From the NCBI GenBank assembly GCA_014189685.1, contig DVAB01000001.1:1-11240 (forward strand): DNA of 11,240 bases. Reading direction: 5' to 3'. Shown piece after piece: positions 1 through 5,220 of the stretch. The DNA is from Candidatus Naiadarchaeum limnaeum (lineage in GTDB: Archaea > Undinarchaeota > Undinarchaeia > Undinarchaeales > Naiadarchaeaceae). The notes below the pieces were generated by a model that had not been told where the DNA came from, did no database searches, and saw only the letters and a list, made by a program, of their open reading frames with translations. The position numbers were made by a program, and so were the translations under genes. How positions within the stretch are numbered: position 1 is the first letter of the stretch; every line of letters begins with the position of its first letter.

Positions 1-23
1 AAAAAAGATAGTAACAAATTTTG
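1..23 (+). other. Probable 3' end of a 23S rRNA intron at position 1931
   Basis: The 23S rRNA sequence is recognisable from AGCGTAATACCTTGCCGC at position 24 onward. The highly conserved bases that should precede it (CUUAAGGU, E. coli about 1924-1931) are absent and replaced by AT-rich sequence ending AAATTTTG. The break falls exactly between U1931 and A1932, a well-known insertion site for archaeal bulge-helix-bulge introns, for example the Desulfurococcus mobilis intron that carries I-DmoI. I infer that the window opens in the last bases of such an intron. The upstream exon lies outside the window, so the splice motif cannot be tested. A contig-end artefact is the main alternative. Confidence 0.6.
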
Positions 24-1014
24 AGCGTAATACCTTGCCGCTTAATTGGTGGCTTGCATGAATGGAATAATGAGGTTTCTACTGTCCCTGGGTGGCACCC
101 AGCGAACACGCTCTTGTGGCGAATAGGCCACAGACTTCCAGTGGGGAGATAAGACCCCGTGGAGCTTTTCGGCAGTCTAATGCTGTGGCAAGTTTGCGAA
201 TACGTAGGGTAGGCAGGAGCCTTCGAAGCCTCTCTTTCGGGGGAGGTGGAGGCGAAAGTGAAACACTGCTTTTTCGCGGACTTGTTGCTAACTTTTCGAA
301 AGAGAAGGACAACATTAGATGGGCCGTTTGGCTGGAGCGGCACCGCCTTGAAAACTCATCAAGGCGGCCCAAAGGTCAGCTCATCCGCGTCAGAACTGCG
401 GAATGGAGTGTAAAGGCAAAAGCTGGCTTGATATGATCTTTATCAGTATAAGATCGTGGTACGAAAGTAGGGCTTAGCGAACCTCAAGTTCTTCTCGATG
501 GAGACTTGAGCTAACAGAAAAGCTACCCCGGGGATAACAGACTTGTCTCAGGCAAGAGTCCGTATCGACCCTGAGGTTTGGAACTCCGATGTCGGCTCGG
601 CTCATCCTGGCTCTGCAGCATAGCTGTGAAATAAATTAAAAAATTTCACCGCTCTGAAAGGAGCCAAGGGTACGGGTGTTCACCGGTTAAAGGGCCTCGT
701 GAGCTTGGTTTAGAACGTCGCGAGACAGTTCAGCATATACCTACTGGAAGTGCATAGCTCTCTGAGAGGAAAGGACTCTTAGTACGAGAGGAACAGAGTG
801 CTGCAGCCTCTGGTCTACCGGTTGTCTTACAAGGCATCGCCGGGCAGCCACGCTGTAGAGGGATAAGGGCTGAAAGCATCTAAGCCCGAAGCCCCCCTCG
901 AAAATAGAGAGCTGGGCTCTTATAAAACATGAGGTTGATAGGGCAGCGATGTACGCACAAAGCCAAAAGCGATGTGTTCAGTCGGCTGCTACTAATTGCC
1001 CGTTAGCCCAGTTT
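24..1014 (+). rRNA. 23S ribosomal RNA, 3' part (domains IV end to VI)
   Basis: This is the 3' part of the large-subunit rRNA, including the peptidyl-transferase ring and factor-binding domain. Landmarks in order are the AAGACCCCGTGGAGCTTT segment (151-170), CCCAAAGGTCAGCTCA (368-383), GGGGATAACAG of the peptidyl-transferase ring (530-540), TCGATGTCGGCTC-like sequence (585-603), the A-loop (around 675-690), GGTTTAGAACGTCG (708-721) and the sarcin-ricin loop AGTACGAGAGGAAC (781-794). CTACTAATTGCCC near 990 matches the end of domain VI. The 3' end is estimated by comparison with E. coli and may be off by several bases. The content is archaeal in type. Two insertions are described separately. No 5S gene follows within the next 200 bases, so 5S is not in the usual linked position. 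Confidence 0.96.
620..658 (+). other. About 39-nt insertion in the loop of 23S helix 91
   Basis: Helix 91 in E. coli reads CCTGGGGCTGAAGTAGG then TCCCAAGGG. Here the same helix begins CCTGGCTCTGCAGC and ends AGGAGCCAAGGG, but about 39 extra bases lie between the halves. The insert folds as AGC (622-624) with GCT (651-653), a T625/C650 mismatch, then GTGAAAT (626-632) with ATTTCAC (643-649), closed by an A/T loop. CAG 616-618 can pair with CTG 654-656, leaving three-base bulges CAT (619-621) and AAA (657-659) on opposite strands, close to a relaxed bulge-helix-bulge motif. It is either a mini-intron or an rRNA expansion. A 6-base GCTCTG direct repeat (610-615, 651-656) also spans it. Confidence 0.7.
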
Positions 1015-1027
1015 ACACGCTTTGCAG

Positions 1028-1169
1028 GACCACTTATTTTTTCTTTTATTTTGTTTTAGCAGACAGCTTTCGCTTTAGCAAATTTTTAGATACTTTGTAA
1101 GAAAAAATAAGTGGGTAGCAAAATCTTGAATTATTTTACAGAGAGATTTTGCCTGACCACTTTTTTCTT
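1028..1169 (+). repeat. Three-arm repeat in the 23S trailer with exclusive hairpins
   Basis: Arm 1 (1030-1045) and arm 2 (1099-1114) are perfect 16-bp inverted repeats beginning CCACTTA and ending TAAGTGG. Arm 3 (1157-1169, CCACTTTTTTCTT) is a slightly shortened direct copy of arm 1, and both are preceded by GA. Arm 2 can therefore pair with arm 1 or with arm 3, but not both. A separate 9-bp hairpin (GCAAAATCT 1118-1126 with AGATTTTGC 1144-1152) lies between arms 2 and 3. This could serve 23S trailer processing or termination. A repeat left by insertion is another explanation. Confidence 0.6.
1034..1060 (+). terminator. T-rich terminator tract after the rRNA
   Basis: This is a run of T-rich sequence (TTATTTTTTCTTTTATTTTG and onward) starting about 20 bases after the estimated 23S end. 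Archaeal RNA polymerase terminates at such oligo-T tracts without needing a hairpin. A second, shorter T6 tract (1161-1166) could act as a backup. Confidence 0.5.
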
Positions 1170-1211
1170 ATAATTTTTAGAATTAGCTTTAGCCTTGCTT
1201 ATTAAGAAATG

Positions 1212-1219
1212 TTTATAAG
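1212..1219 (+). promoter_or_regulatory. TATA box and Shine-Dalgarno site of the HNH gene
   Basis: TTTATAAG lies 32-39 bp before the ATG at 1251. Transcription would start near 1238-1240, just before a strong Shine-Dalgarno sequence GGGAGG (1241-1246). The very short leader with a strong ribosome site differs from the leaderless pattern of most other genes here and fixes the start codon at 1251. Confidence 0.55.
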
Positions 1220-1250
1220 TGTGCGCAAATTATTTTGTTTGGGAGGAAAT

Positions 1251-1667
1251 ATGGCTAGAAATCCATTTAGTATGTCGGGGTACGATCCACTTGGACTACA
1301 GCCTGAGGGAGATAGAAAAAGAAAACCTATTAGCAAAAGTCTGCGCGATCAAGTTTGGTTAAAATACTTTCGTAATAAAACGCAGGGAAAATGTTATTGT
1401 TGTAGGATAAGGCCAATTCATTTTACATATTTCCAGGTAGGGCACAACAAAGCAGTTTCTAGAGGTGGCAAAAATCATATAACTAATTTAAGGCCGATTT
1501 GTGCAACCTGCAATAGGGACATGGGGACAAGGTCAATTGAAGCTTATAGGAAGGAAACTTTTGCTAAACCAACTAAAAGAAAAATTCCTAGGAAAAAATC
1601 AAGAAAAAGGCGCGCTTACAACCCTTTGGAAATTAGAATGAATCAAAGAAATCCTATTTGGGGGTAG
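1251..1667 (+). CDS. HNH endonuclease-like protein
   Basis: This is a 138-residue very basic protein with one HNH nuclease domain. C48-x2-C51 and C84-x2-C87 form the expected zinc-ribbon pairs. GHNKAVSRGG (64-73) supplies the conserved His65 and GG, followed by NLRPIC (79-84) and CNRDMGT (87-93). The usual Asp/Glu before the catalytic His is replaced by Gly (GH). The tail (107-121) is rich in Lys/Arg and probably contacts nucleic acid. An upstream in-frame ATG at 1209 would add 14 residues, but it overlaps the TATA box, and GGGAGG sits correctly before 1251. The gene follows the 23S rRNA and precedes a coupled micro-ORF and a PD-(D/E)XK-like gene. HNH proteins act in homing, restriction, phage packaging and repair; which applies here cannot be decided. 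The strong ribosome site hints at acquired DNA. Confidence 0.85.
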   Translation: MARNPFSMSGYDPLGLQPEGDRKRKPISKSLRDQVWLKYFRNKTQGKCYCCRIRPIHFTYFQVGHNKAVSRGGKNHITNLRPICATCNRDMGTRSIEAYRKETFAKPTKRKIPRKKSRKRRAYNPLEIRMNQRNPIWG

Positions 1668-1668
1668 A

Positions 1669-1746
1669 ATGAAACTTGCAAAATTTAGAACAAAAAGCGG
1701 TAAGAAAGTAACTTTTTTGCATAGTGAAAGAAAGCGCAGAAAATAA
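1669..1746 (+). CDS. Basic 25-residue micro-ORF coupled to the HNH gene
   Basis: The ORF runs from ATG 1669 to TAA 1744-1746 and gives a peptide that starts MKLAKFRTKSGKKVTF and ends in a Lys/Arg cluster (11 of 25 residues are basic). It begins one base after the HNH stop codon. The GGGGG at 1660-1664, which encodes the end of the HNH protein, can serve as its ribosome site, so translational coupling is likely. The peptide has the look of a short beta-hairpin with a basic tail. I do not recognise a family. Its spacing and composition favour a real gene, but length alone gives little statistical support. Confidence 0.5.
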   Translation: MKLAKFRTKSGKKVTFLHSERKRRK

Positions 1747-1784
1747 TCTTTAGGCAATAGAGTATATGGATGTGAAATACGGAT

Positions 1785-2099
1785 ATGAATATTGATATTT
1801 GGGGTTATAGAAAGAATAAGAAGCAGAAAAAGAGAGACGTCCTTGAACAAAATAAAATGAAAGGACGATATGCAGAAGATATGGCTGCTTTGAATTTGGC
1901 AACGCAAGGATATGAAGTTGAAAGAACCGGTCGTGGCCATGACTTCAAAGTTAGAAAAAGGGATATATTGACAGGGAGAGTTACAGAGACAGGATATCGC
2001 GAGATTAAAAGTGGGCGAGCAAGCCTATCAAAATTACAAAGAAAAACAAAAAAGAAAAAAAGTAATTATAGAGTTATGCGCTCCTCATCTCTCTTTTAG
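1785..2099 (+). CDS. Small PD-(D/E)XK nuclease-like protein
   Basis: This is a 104-residue basic protein with the layout of a minimal restriction-endonuclease-like fold. KGRYAEDMAALNLATQGYEV (26-45) gives the first helix with Glu31 and the first strand. GHDFKV (51-56) supplies the catalytic-type Asp53, and YREIKSG (71-77) the E73-x-K75 motif. A basic helix, SLSKLQRKTKKKK (80-92), and a final strand, YRVMR (95-99), follow. This order matches small Hjc/YraN/VRR-NUC-type families, but I cannot name the exact one. The first 25 residues are Lys/Arg rich, and a start at 1857 (ATGAAAGGACG) is possible. No clear ribosome site or promoter lies before 1785, so it is probably transcribed with the HNH gene. 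Metal-dependent nucleic-acid cleavage is the expected activity; the target is unknown. Confidence 0.65.
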   Translation: MNIDIWGYRKNKKQKKRDVLEQNKMKGRYAEDMAALNLATQGYEVERTGRGHDFKVRKRDILTGRVTETGYREIKSGRASLSKLQRKTKKKKSNYRVMRSSSLF

Positions 2100-2134
2100 C
2101 AATTTACAATCTAAGGAATGCAACCTTTTTAAAA

Positions 2135-2143
2135 TTTTAAATA
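2135..2143 (+). promoter_or_regulatory. TATA box for the thioesterase gene
   Basis: TTTTAAATA lies with its end 22 bp before the ATG at 2166 and no Shine-Dalgarno sequence follows. This spacing predicts a leaderless mRNA. Confidence 0.6.
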
Positions 2144-2165
2144 TAGCCTAGTCAATAGTTTATTC

Positions 2166-2660
2166 ATGCCTGAACAAAGCCTTCAAGAAAAATACGCTCC
2201 AAATAGCACTTGTTATGGCTGCGGCCCTGCAAATCCAAAAGGATTACATGTAAAAAGTTTTGTTCAAGGAGAACAAGTTGTTGCTAAGTGGATTCCTGAA
2301 AAATATCACGAGGCTTTTGTAGGATTTTTGAGCGGAGGAATTATTGGGACGCTTTTGGATTGTCATTCAAACTGGGCTGCTGCGTGGTTCATGAAGAAAT
2401 ATCTCGATCTTGATTATTTTCCAGATTCAGTTACTGCGAAATACAGTGTAACTCTCAAGCGGCCAACTCCTACTAATAAAGGAGAGATAGAATTAGTTGC
2501 TAAATCATTCATGCCTGGAAAGATTCGTGATTACGATAGTGTAGAGGTTGAATCAGAACTTAAAGCAGGCGGCAATGTTTGTGCAGTTTTTAATGGAACT
2601 TTTATTAGAATTGAGAATCCAGATCATCCTGCGTATGGGCGCTGGAGCGGAAGAAAATAA
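2166..2660 (+). CDS. PaaI-like hotdog-fold thioesterase
   Basis: This 164-residue protein is close to the usual length for single-domain hotdog proteins. The N-terminus CYGCGPANPKGLHVKSF (17-33) is the characteristic PaaI/YbgC-like opening found in many acyl-CoA thioesterase homologues. GFLSGGIIGTLLDCHSNWAA (53-72) matches the hotdog helix, where the family typically has HGG-x-IATLLD. Here the His of HGG is replaced by Ser (LSGG), while Asp65 and Cys66 are kept. TAKYSVTLKRPTP (90-102) is the central strand. The family hydrolyses acyl-CoA or related thioesters; the substrate here is unknown. The gene has its own promoter and ends just before the 23-bp repeat. It is convergent with the surface-protein operon. 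Confidence 0.85.
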   Translation: MPEQSLQEKYAPNSTCYGCGPANPKGLHVKSFVQGEQVVAKWIPEKYHEAFVGFLSGGIIGTLLDCHSNWAAAWFMKKYLDLDYFPDSVTAKYSVTLKRPTPTNKGEIELVAKSFMPGKIRDYDSVEVESELKAGGNVCAVFNGTFIRIENPDHPAYGRWSGRK

Positions 2661-2667
2661 CTAATTC

Positions 2668-2690
2668 TATATTTTTTTCAAAACATAAAT
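2668..2690. repeat. 23-bp direct repeat, distal copy
   Basis: This copy is identical over 23 bp to 5214-5236. Read on the minus strand (2696 down to 2667) it encodes NEIYVLKKI and then TAG. This is the same C-terminal peptide (EIYVLKKI) that ends the methyltransferase gene 2.5 kb away, with a synonymous Glu codon change just outside the identity. It looks like a residual gene end left outside the surface-protein cassette. Its T7 run (2672-2678) may also terminate the thioesterase transcript. Confidence 0.8.
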
Positions 2691-2691
2691 C

Positions 2692-3156
2692 TCATTGAGC
2701 GAGTGTCTCGGTTTGTTGTTGCGGCTGTTTCTTTTTTAAATAAAAATATGCCGTTGCACTAACCGCGACTATTATGGCTGCCAAAATTACTGCTATAATT
2801 TGAACTGGAAACGTCTTTTTCACTTCTTTTGCTATTGGCAGTGGTATTTGCTGGGCAGTTTCTTTTTTTTCCTCAACCACAGGGGCTGTAACCTGCGGCG
2901 GTGGAGTGCTCGACGCAGCTTTTGTGCCCCTGAGTTTTGTAACAATTATTTTCGCTGAAGTAGAGCTCACAGCATTGCTAACAGTAACTTTCAAGTCATT
3001 CACTCCATCTCTGTCTAAATCAACATATTCCGTGTCCCCAAACTTTGTCTTTACTAAAAACGCGCTTGTTGGCTCTCGCGGCTGCCAAATCAAAATTATT
3101 GCCAGCACTACAAGAAACACCATTACTATTGTTGTTGCATTTTTTCCGTTTCTCAT
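2692..3156 (-). CDS. Two-TM companion of the surface protein
   Basis: This 154-residue membrane protein has a hydrophobic segment at 8-24, an external domain of about 50 residues, a Pro/Thr/Lys linker (80-115), a second TM helix (117-140) and a short KKKQPQQQ tail. The external domain contains VDLDRDGVNDLKVTV (45-59), an Asp-rich loop of the calcium-binding D-x-D-x-D-G type. It resembles the C-terminal module of the upstream surface protein (VGDSIVVDFGIPKG to VTFEIK), so the two probably share a small beta-domain. Its ATG overlaps the upstream stop (ATGA), which indicates tight translational coupling. Since the partner has no C-terminal TM helix, I infer that this protein anchors or docks it. 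Family name unknown. Confidence 0.75.
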   Translation of the reverse strand: MRNGKNATTIVMVFLVVLAIILIWQPREPTSAFLVKTKFGDTEYVDLDRDGVNDLKVTVSNAVSSTSAKIIVTKLRGTKAASSTPPPQVTAPVVEEKKETAQQIPLPIAKEVKKTFPVQIIAVILAAIIVAVSATAYFYLKKKQPQQQTETLAQ

Positions 3157-5183
3157 TTTATCTCAAATGTTACACTTCCGCCATCTATGCTCAACACATT
3201 AATCGTATATGTTTCAGAAACATTGTTGCCTTTCGGAATCCCGAAGTCAACAACAATGCTGTCGCCTACTGAAACAGTATTTTTACTTTCACTGACATTT
3301 GCTGGAATTATAAATGTCTTAGCTTTTTTTGCTGTTGTTTCTCCGCCACCGGTGCTTGTACTTGTCCCTCCAGAGCTTGAAGTAGTAAGTGTTATAGTTA
3401 GCAATTGGCTTGATGAAAAGTTAAACTGCGTGCTGTAGTCATCATAACCTGTTTTGTTCGCAGTTATTGTATAAGGAGTGAAATAAAGATAGCCCGATGT
3501 GGCGTTCTTTGAGCGGTTTCCCAGAAATTGCGTCAAAAGCTGCTGAGAGATATAGCCAGATGAATTTGTTGTTCCTGAGAAACTGCTGCCTGCAGGATTT
3601 TCTGAATCAGCAACAGAGCTTGTGTCGTTTCCAACGATTGTTGTATTGTTTACAGGGTTGCCGTTTGAATCCACAACTCTGATAGCAATCCTGTGCTGGA
3701 CAAATATTTTTCCAGTTGAGTCAGTAGGGATATTAATATCAGATTCGTTAAATGTTGAATTTACTAAGTAGTTGTCACCCCCTGAGTTAGCCGCAAATAT
3801 ATCCGGCGACCCGCTAGCATTTATTGCTGTATCGTTGATAAAAGAGCCCTTAATGTAATCGAAATATATTCCATAATTAGTTGTTCCGCCTGCTGTTGTA
3901 ATATTGTTTGAAGAATAATTAGCGTAGTCTCCACCTATATAGATGCCGTAGCTATTGCCTGTGCCATAGGCCGATATTATATTGTTGCTTATATTACTAA
4001 AATACCCCCTATCATCAATGCCAGAATTACCAGTTCCTGTGCCACGCGCGGATATTGTGTTGTTGACTATAGCGCTAGAATCGCCTCCTATTAAGATTCC
4101 AACATTCAACGATGTGCCGTTTGTTGTTATGGTATTGTTAATTATAGTATCATGTTGGGTTGTAAAATAGACGCCATAATTGTCGCTTCCACTACCATTT
4201 GTGCTTACTATGTTGTTGGTCACAAATGCACCATAAGAGGCTGCTGTGTAAATACCATAACTATTGATGGTGCCATTTGTGCTTACTATATTGCCTGTTA
4301 TATTTATGCTGCTCTCTGCCTCATTTAAAATTCCATAATTGTTCTGGTTATTGCCCCTTGTTGATATGCTGTTGTATGCTATTATGTCATCACCCCGAGA
4401 TCCATCATTGATGCCATAATTGTATCCCCCATCACCATTTGTTGTTATGATGTTGCTGACTATTGTTGAATTTTTAGCAAAGTTGTAGATTCCTGTATTG
4501 CAACAACCGCTGCCATCTGCATTTATCACATTATTTGTTATTGCGAAGTTCAAAGTATTATTAACTCCACTGCCACTATTGCTGTACACACCATAATTAC
4601 TATCAGTGCCGTTTGTGTTTATCACATTGTTTGAAAAATTATTGCTTTGTGCATTTTTATTGGAATATATGCCATAATTATTATTTCCACCATTTGTGTA
4701 TATTGTATTGTTAATAACATTGCTGGAATTTGTTGTATCAAAAAGGACTCCATATCCAGTATTGCCCGAGCCAGTATTGTTTATTATGTTGTTTGCAATT
4801 GTAATATTGCTTTTTGAGGTTGCAGATATTACCGCCATAGATGCAGAAGTGCCGTTATATTTCAACATAAGTCTGCTAATTGTTGTATTATTTGCAGTTA
4901 TGGTTACTGTATTTGAACTTCCATCAAAGAAAACAGTAGGCCATGTCGTATTGTTGGATGTAAGCAAAACACTCTTGTTCGCAGTAACAGTTTCATTGTA
5001 TTCCCTGCTGTCTGTTATCCTAACTTCATCACCATTGCTGGCAAGGTTTATCCCTGTTTGCACTGAAGTAGAATTGCAGCCGGATGAACAGACATCTACA
5101 ACTGCTGCATTAGCATCCTCTATTAAAAGGAATAATAAGAAGCTGAATGTTAGCATTAGCAAATAGGTGATTGTTTTTTTCAT
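3153..5183 (-). CDS. Secreted parallel beta-helix surface protein
   Basis: This 676-residue protein from ATG 5183 (a TTG lies directly before it at 5186) has a signal peptide (about 1-26, ending DANA). From about 130 to 475 there are roughly 13 imperfect repeats of about 26 residues with the core NN-I-x-T/S-x-G followed by N-Y-G-I-Y, the signature of a right-handed parallel beta-helix (NosD/PbH1 type). A region of about 490-610 (IAIRVVDSNGNPVNNTTIVG, later SSGYISQQLL) resembles a carboxypeptidase-regulatory-like Ig fold. A Ser/Thr/Gly linker (STSTGGG) and a terminal beta-module ending VTFEIK follow. N-x-S/T sequons are very abundant, so heavy N-glycosylation is likely. Cysteines are few (VCSSGC near the N-terminus, GCC in a repeat). 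There is no C-terminal TM helix; the overlapping downstream gene supplies TM segments. Likely an adhesin-like or polysaccharide-binding cell-surface protein. Confidence 0.85.
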   Translation of the reverse strand: MKKTITYLLMLTFSFLLFLLIEDANAAVVDVCSSGCNSTSVQTGINLASNGDEVRITDSREYNETVTANKSVLLTSNNTTWPTVFFDGSSNTVTITANNTTISRLMLKYNGTSASMAVISATSKSNITIANNIINNTGSGNTGYGVLFDTTNSSNVINNTIYTNGGNNNYGIYSNKNAQSNNFSNNVINTNGTDSNYGVYSNSGSGVNNTLNFAITNNVINADGSGCCNTGIYNFAKNSTIVSNIITTNGDGGYNYGINDGSRGDDIIAYNSISTRGNNQNNYGILNEAESSINITGNIVSTNGTINSYGIYTAASYGAFVTNNIVSTNGSGSDNYGVYFTTQHDTIINNTITTNGTSLNVGILIGGDSSAIVNNTISARGTGTGNSGIDDRGYFSNISNNIISAYGTGNSYGIYIGGDYANYSSNNITTAGGTTNYGIYFDYIKGSFINDTAINASGSPDIFAANSGGDNYLVNSTFNESDINIPTDSTGKIFVQHRIAIRVVDSNGNPVNNTTIVGNDTSSVADSENPAGSSFSGTTNSSGYISQQLLTQFLGNRSKNATSGYLYFTPYTITANKTGYDDYSTQFNFSSSQLLTITLTTSSSGGTSTSTGGGETTAKKAKTFIIPANVSESKNTVSVGDSIVVDFGIPKGNNVSETYTINVLSIDGGSVTFEIK

Positions 5184-5210
5184 CAATCAATTAGTCATTC
5201 ACCCAGTCTT

Positions 5211-5220
5211 ATTTATATTT
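5211..5220 (-). promoter_or_regulatory. TATA box for the surface-protein operon
   Basis: On the minus strand AAATATAAAT lies 27 bases before the ATG at 5183, predicting a leaderless or nearly leaderless mRNA. The box overlaps the methyltransferase stop codon and one copy of the 23-bp repeat, so the repeat also contributes promoter sequence. Confidence 0.55.

Noticed and set aside
92-436. Open frames on both strands in the first 450 bases
   Set aside because: They lie entirely within conserved 23S rRNA sequence; no protein gene is expected and the products are not protein-like.
1015-1210. Possible 5S rRNA or tRNA gene after 23S
   Set aside because: No 5S or tRNA conserved motifs (such as GGTTCGA with a matching acceptor stem) were seen; the region is AT-rich hairpins and T tracts.
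1766-1795. Nine-codon frame (ATG 1766) before the PD-(D/E)XK gene
   Set aside because: No ribosome site, very short, and no evidence that it is linked by frameshift to the following gene.
3900-4700. Regularly recurring CCATAATTG/CCATTTGT-like motifs resembling a CRISPR array
   Set aside because: The repeats are degenerate, keep reading frame and encode the NYGIY and NTNG repeats of the beta-helix protein.
4696-5166. Long plus-strand frame antisense to the surface protein
   Set aside because: It is the reverse of a signal peptide and Asn/Thr-rich repeats, giving hydrophobic low-complexity product; no promoter or ribosome site was seen.
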